A stretch of 64,000 nt of DNA, from contig JAQGEQ010000329.1 of the NCBI GenBank assembly GCA_034620365.1, positions 287,745 to 351,744 on the forward strand, read 5' to 3'. The notes under the pieces were generated by a model. That model saw only the letters and a program-made list of their open reading frames with translations, had not been told where the DNA came from and did not search any database. Both the position numbers and the translations under genes were made by a program. The DNA comes from Pegea sp. RAD2-039 (lineage: Eukaryota; Chordata; Thaliacea; Salpida; Salpidae). Positions 59,490-64,000 of the stretch are shown here, one piece after another. Every line of letters starts with the position of its first letter. The stretch's first letter is position 1.

Positions 59490-60270
59490 GATTTATTTAT
59501 TTATTTATTCAACAAATGACAGTAGATTACAAATTATACAGCTCTTATAGCGAACAAAAACAATGTGAGCAAAGAGATACTGAAAAGATTTTAATTATCA
59601 CGGTTTATAATAATTTATACAGAAAGAATAAAAACACTGCAAAGACATTTGTAATATAAGTTATGAACAAAAAAGTAACAAAATAAGTGAAGAAAATGAA
59701 GAAACAGTCAGCATTGTAAATCACTTGTTAAGGAAATTACGTAAATCATATTTTTAAAAAAACTTTTTAAAGATGTGATGTATTTTGATACAGTGATAGA
59801 GTCGGGATGAATATACCAAAACGCAGTTACTCTTTAAAAAAAGCTATTACTCCACTAAGTGTTATAAAAGTGGCTAGGTAGATTAATTTTGAATTACAAA
59901 CCTCTGACAAGTTATAAAGAATCGTATTCCTTAAAAAAGTGATTTAAGTTAAAATAACAGAAATCATTAATAATTTTAAATATGGAGAAAAGGCATCAAT
60001 ATTGCAAGTATTTTAATCTAAGCTTACAGAAACAGACTTTGTATGAGGAAAGGGTATGCAACATTTAAGAAAATGATTCTTGAACTGATTCAAGCGGATT
60101 CTTATGAGATGAGGACTCTATACAGAAGAGTTTGTTTCCACTTGGGACGGATATATGCAGTGAAGAGTTTTAGTGATGTCTAAATATTTCTAATCTGGAA
60201 ATAATTTGGTATGAAGTAACTAAATTAATTCTAAACAAATATTTTATGTGGTGAGCCCCTTTTAAATAGT
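59490..60270 (-). mobile_element. Decayed LINE 3' region with ATAAAT tail
   Basis: On the minus strand the 3' end reads GTCATTTGTTGAATAAATAA and further AAAT repeats (59512-59490), a typical LINE tail. Internally LESVQESFS and IFKIINDFCYFNLNHFFKEY are interrupted by stops, but match the post-RT block of CR1/Jockey-type elements (compare ESVQATFTRLV in the local LINE). It aligns with the relic at 40.4-41.06 kb. It is a different family from the element at 55-59 kb because the 3' tails differ. Confidence 0.6.
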
Positions 60271-61162
60271 AAGAAATTAAAATGCTAACTTTTTAAAGAC
60301 AAAAATTTTTACAACTATCCTCCTATCAATCACTTCACTGTCGTCTCTACTAAGTAAGTAAAATAATTGAGTTTAACAAGGAAACAAATGAATATTTTAA
60401 GTCTACAAAAGCAACAGTTGTATATTTCTAAAATATTAATTTAAAGTTAATTATCTTATATCTCATTCATTCTTGAGCTTAAAGGCAATTCTATCTTTGG
60501 GATGAGTTAGGGGAAGGAAGCATTCATAGTTGACACATTTACTTTTAGTTGGAAACAAAATTTTAAGATTTTTAGTTGAACTTTTTTGACCAACCTCAAA
60601 TAGATAAATAATATAAAAGTCAACCATTCTTGCTTATATTAGTAACAATTATTTGGAGTTAAACCTTAAATTCTACTTTATTAACTATTACATTTGAGTA
60701 CTTTTTATAACCTTGTTTAAAATTAATGTGATGAAATTACTAAAAATCTTTTACTCTAAGTGATCAACTATCATCATCACCCTTTTCATAGATCTCATAC
60801 CTCAAGTGTTTGAGGTTTGAATCTAATTGCAATTTACAGTCTATCTGTTACAGAAGCTGTCAGTTCTTTCAAAGTATTTTATAGATATTATTATTATGAG
60901 CAACATTTTATGACAAGAAGTTCATTGAAATGTTGGCTGGCTGGCTGGCTGATTGCCTGGATGAAGTATTTTTATTGAAATTGTTTCGGAACTAAACAGC
61001 TACAACAGAAATCAACATACAGTAGTAGTGAGTGAGTGGGTTTCATGTTTGAACCTAATAGATTATACAATTGGAAAAAGAAGTATTGAGAATAACAACT
61101 AATAGAGATCAACAACCGCATCATCAATATATTTGCTAATCCCTCACACTTGTCATATCTTT
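60271..61162. other. Intergenic, no gene seen
   Basis: 3' flank of TCERG1. Contains a GGCTG microsatellite-like run near 60935-60950 (GGCTGGCTGGCTGGCTG). No supported exon. Confidence 0.5.
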
Positions 61163-62115
61163 CTACTTCAGTCCTCGACGAGATGGTTCGGAAGCAGTAG
61201 GAGGAGGTGGAGGACCTCTTCGACTCAAATCTTGAATGAAATTTTTAATCACTTCATCTCGTTGAGTCTTGATACACGAGAGGATCAGATATCGTTTATC
61301 ATTTTCCAACAAAGATTTGATCTTTCGGAGGTGATGAGAATTAGCATCAAGCTCCGCTTGCGTCCTAAGGATCAACAACAGTTAGATGTAGCTCTCTAAG
61401 ATCAAAGACATACTTATGAGTGATGAACTTGGATTCTTTCAGCAACTCTCTCAAGTCTCCTTTTGCGGTCACAAACCGACTCTTCTGATATTCCTCATAC
61501 TCGTGTTCACGTTTCTACAATCAGTAATTAGTCGCAGGTTACAGGTGAGGATGTTGTGCGACTTACGCGGTCGCTAGATGAGAATTTAGCAAATCTGGGG
61601 TCATGTTTGATCAACTTCTTTGCTTCCTTCCACTTGGTGGTCAGCTTGATGCCAGCGGTTTCTTCGAGAAGCTTCTTGAAGGTCACTTTTCGTTTTTTAT
61701 TCAAAGCATCGATATGAGCGGAGAAATGTCTGAAAATAATCGGATTGAAACAAATGGGACAGTTTGGGTGGTACTAGGACAACCTTTCCTTCTCATCTCG
61801 GGACAATAGTTTGGCCAAGTCCCACCGATTGTCCTTCTTCAGCTGTCGTTTTGTATTTGACCATGTCTGATCTGGATTCCTGACCTGAAAGGATACAGAT
61901 GAGGACCAAGTTGTGGCTGGTATCTTTTTGGTTACCATGTCAACCAGTAGCGCTTTGAAATGTTGTTCAGCTTCATCAAGTCGATGTTTGTAACGTTCAA
62001 AATCAATCTTGCGACTTCGTTCAGCTTTCTGAAGTTCCACTTCACGTTGTCGAGCTCTCAAACTCTCTTCCGTTCTTCGCTGCTTCTCCAACTCTTCACT
62101 ACCGACAGCTGCCTG
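61163..62115 (-). CDS. TCERG1: TCERG1 (CA150) transcription elongation/splicing factor, C-terminal exons
   Basis: Nuclear protein linking RNA polymerase II CTD and spliceosome through WW and FF domains. Five 3'-terminal exons (62115-61936, 61884-61784, 61729-61567, 61514-61414, 61364-61163) join in phase to 747 nt (248 aa). They cover the last FF domains: FKALLVDM, TWSNTKRQLKKDNRWDL, FKKLLEETAGIKLTTKWKEA, LIKHDPRFAKFSSSDRKREH, GDLRELLKESKFITHK, LENDKRYLILSC, and the conserved end DLSRRGPPPPPTASEPSRR. A charged coiled segment (EKQRRTEESLRARQREVELQ) precedes. The first exon here begins after CTTGTAG, so upstream exons (WW domains, earlier FFs) must lie beyond the LINE and outside the window. 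Intron 61885-61935 is 51 nt and has no stop in frame, so its retention would add 17 residues. Confidence 0.93.
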
Positions 62116-62118
62116 CTA

Positions 62119-62673
62119 CAAGATAAAGATCAAACAAAGACACAGATGAAGATCAAACAAAGACACAGATGAAGATTAAACAAAGACACAGATGAAGATT
62201 AAACAAGGACACAGATGAAGATCAAACAAAGACACAGATGAAGATTAAACAAGGACACAGATGAAGATTAAACAAAGACACAGATGAAGATTAAACAAAG
62301 ACACAGATGAAGATTAAACAAAGACACAGATGAAGATTAAACAAAAACACAGATGAAGATCAAACAAAGACACAGATGAAGATTAAACAAGGACACAGAT
62401 GAAGATCAAACAAAGACACAGATGAAGATTAAACAAGGACACAGATGAAGATCAAACAAAGACACAGATGAAGATCAAACAAAGACACAGTTGAAGATTA
62501 AACAAAGACACAGATGAAGATCAAACAAGGACACAGATGAAGATTAAACAAAGACACAGATGAAGATTAAAAAAGACACAGATGAAGATTAAACAAAGAC
62601 ACAGATGAAGATTAAACAAAGACACAGATGAAGATTAATTAAAGACACAGATGAAGATCAAACAAAGACACAG
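62119..62673. repeat. 23-bp minisatellite, about 24 units
   Basis: Unit AGATGAAGATTAAACAAAGA plus CAC, with variants (ATCAAAC, AAGGACAC). It lies in the TCERG1 intron directly upstream of the exon at 62115. A 23-bp unit is not a multiple of three and there are no unique spacers, so it is neither coding nor CRISPR. On the minus strand each unit is pyrimidine-rich and resembles the adjacent polypyrimidine tract. Confidence 0.95.
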
Positions 62674-64000
62674 TCCATTCATTTAGACAAACTAGACATT
62701 TTGTAAATTACACAAACACCGCCGCCTCTATCATACAGTCTATCACAACGCAAAACACAAAAAATATTACCGTCAACCAGAAAAGAATCAGGATAAAACG
62801 GTTTCAACCAAGTTTCAGTAATAAAATCAAATGTGAAATCTTGGGAATGCAAAAGAGCTTTCAATTAAAAAATTTTGTTAGTAATCGACCTTGCGTTGAA
62901 GAACATACCTAATGTGATAGAAGAATTGTCTTTTTGATGCTTGTGAGATTTGATGATGGGCTTCTGTAAATTGATATCTTGGATATTAACAATTGTGTCC
63001 GGACAGAGTTTGAAAAAAGAAGATGTGGGTCCAGTGATTATTTGCCACTTCCATTTTTTTTAAACCTTGACAACTCTCAAGGCCCATGGTGGACCTCGAA
63101 CTTTGTATTTGAAATCAGTTGGTTGTTCCTTCTGATTTTGGTTATACGCCTCTTTTAGAAGACGCTTATTTTCTAAGCGATCATCTTCACACATATCATG
63201 CGCTACTTTAATGCGCTCGAACTTTTTGTCAAGCCTTAGGTTATACAGCTTGGCAAGAAACTTGCGTTTGGTCCAATTTTCCTGAAAGGACACTTTCAAC
63301 GGTATTGGATGATCTGAGCTTTTTGCTCCAAGTCTAGTCATTAATACCTTTGGAACTTCAACGAAATCAAGGCTTTGAGAGCACAATTGATTAAAAAACT
63401 TAGTGTCACCATCTTTATCAGTCTCAGAGACATTAAAGTTGATGACATTGTTTTCTCTGTCCTCACGGTCTGCAATGAGTTTTTTGTGCGTGTCGGTGAC
63501 CTTCTTGGCAAGAAACTGCACTATGTTAGCATTTTTGTCGGGACTGGGATCACCGACCACCGAGGCCCATGTGACTTGTTTCTTTGTAGAGGCATTCAGT
63601 TCGTCCATTGATTTGGACAAACTAGATACTTTCTCATCAATTTTGTCGACATCTTTGGCAATTTCCGATTTAAGTTTGACTAATTCAGCAGATACAGATT
63701 TACTGATGTCTGATAATAGGTTTTGATCAGAATTGGTTGAGGGAGCTGTTGTGTCCATGGTTCTACATTTAATGCAAAACCATTTAAATCCCATTTGCTT
63801 CATCTCGTTTTTATCAAACATATCATAAATTTTCTTGCTCACTCACTACAGGTGAGATGAAAGCAGGAGAGACATTTAAAGCATTCAATTACCGGATCTT
63901 CACCAGATCAAATTTTATTACAGGATTGGCAATTGTAATCTTGCTTTGATGAAGTCGGTTTTTCAGGATTTTTCTTTACAATAGACCGTAAGCTTTTGCC
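62674..64000 (-). mobile_element. Second LINE copy, rearranged and 3'-truncated, runs off the window
   Basis: Near-identical to 57850-59150. On the minus strand: PHD segment (from beyond ~63990), ORF1, ORF2 start and endonuclease up to GGGVCVIYK at about 62700. There the sequence jumps into a ~25-bp piece of ORF1 (the SSLSK region, CTAGTTTGTCTAAATGAATG) and then the minisatellite. RT and 3' tail are absent. It probably sits in a TCERG1 intron. Confidence 0.85.
63060..63842 (-). CDS. LINE ORF1 protein, intact frame of 260 codons
   Basis: Open from a GTG at 63842 to the stop at 63060. It has FCIKC near the N-terminus (end of the PHD-like finger), a heptad-like stretch (KIDEKVSSLSKSMDELN, about residues 68-84), an acidic/Asp-rich middle and a basic end (FKYKVRGPPWALRVVK). 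ORF1 proteins of such elements bind RNA and form RNPs. The true N-terminus would be in the upstream PHD frame, which is separated by a frameshift and carries a TGA, so whether this frame is translated is doubtful. It is a transposon protein, not a host gene. Confidence 0.7.
   Translation of the reverse strand: MSKKIYDMFDKNEMKQMGFKWFCIKCRTMDTTAPSTNSDQNLLSDISKSVSAELVKLKSEIAKDVDKIDEKVSSLSKSMDELNASTKKQVTWASVVGDPSPDKNANIVQFLAKKVTDTHKKLIADREDRENNVINFNVSETDKDGDTKFFNQLCSQSLDFVEVPKVLMTRLGAKSSDHPIPLKVSFQENWTKRKFLAKLYNLRLDKKFERIKVAHDMCEDDRLENKRLLKEAYNQNQKEQPTDFKYKVRGPPWALRVVKV

Noticed and set aside
62119-62673. Regular repeat array resembling a CRISPR
   Set aside because: Units are contiguous 23-bp tandem repeats without spacers, in a eukaryotic intron.
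63375-63726. Plus-strand frames of 78 and 107 codons
   Set aside because: Antisense to LINE ORF1; the same shadow occurs at 58520-58870.

Overview
This window is animal nuclear DNA from an AT-rich genome. Reasons: genes are broken by many very short introns (about 47-60 bp is common) with GT-AG borders; the recognised proteins are eukaryotic or specifically animal (a BCAR3/SH2D3-type NSP adaptor, a four-repeat annexin, an arrestin-domain protein with a PPxY tail, a selenoprotein T, TCERG1, OSGEP, EXOSC4, POLR3K, C1D); and non-LTR retrotransposons and tRNA-derived SINEs are frequent. I cannot place the phylum from sequence alone.

Layout, left to right. 110-1077: unrecognised two-exon gene (+). 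2293-3674 (-): POLR3K just downstream of an HSD17B10-like SDR whose catalytic and cofactor motifs are altered. 5.8-8.8 kb: SINE copies and a decayed coding relic. 8958-9854 (+): four-exon C1D. 12588-15838 (-): twelve-exon NSP-family gene (SH2 + Cdc25-homology), reconstructed in phase, with one GC-AG intron. 17.5-18.25 kb: two tRNA-headed SINEs. 18515-29635: a 5.5-kb head-to-tail tandem duplication, each unit holding a complete three-exon Ras/Rap-like GTPase. 30185-31572 (-): seven-exon annexin. 32.6-34.9 kb: SINE-like and LTR-retroelement relics. 36038-37063 (+): intronless OSGEP/Kae1. 38850-39630 (-): a broken unknown gene split by a short LINE-tail insertion. 40.4-41.0 kb: LINE relic. 41315-43467 (+): nine-exon arrestin-domain gene. 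47549-48644 (+): four-exon Rossmann/SDR-like protein. 50876-53532 (-): EXOSC4 (six exons) preceded by intronless selenoprotein T with an in-frame TGA read as Sec and a candidate SECIS in its 3' region. 54.99-59.19 kb (-): a nearly complete but broken CR1/Jockey-like LINE. 59.49-60.26 kb: another LINE 3' relic. 61163-62115 (-): last five exons of TCERG1, followed upstream by a 23-bp minisatellite and a second, rearranged LINE copy running off the window end.

The genes do not form one pathway. Several act in RNA biology (POLR3K in Pol III, C1D and EXOSC4 with the nuclear exosome, OSGEP in tRNA t6A synthesis, TCERG1 in transcription/splicing, and HSD17B10 whose relatives are a subunit of mitochondrial RNase P). 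The most notable points are the selenoprotein T recoding with its SECIS, the apparent HSD10 pseudoenzyme, the Ras tandem duplication, the shared 3' tail between a SINE and the local LINE, and a gene interrupted in frame by a retrotransposed tail with target-site duplication.
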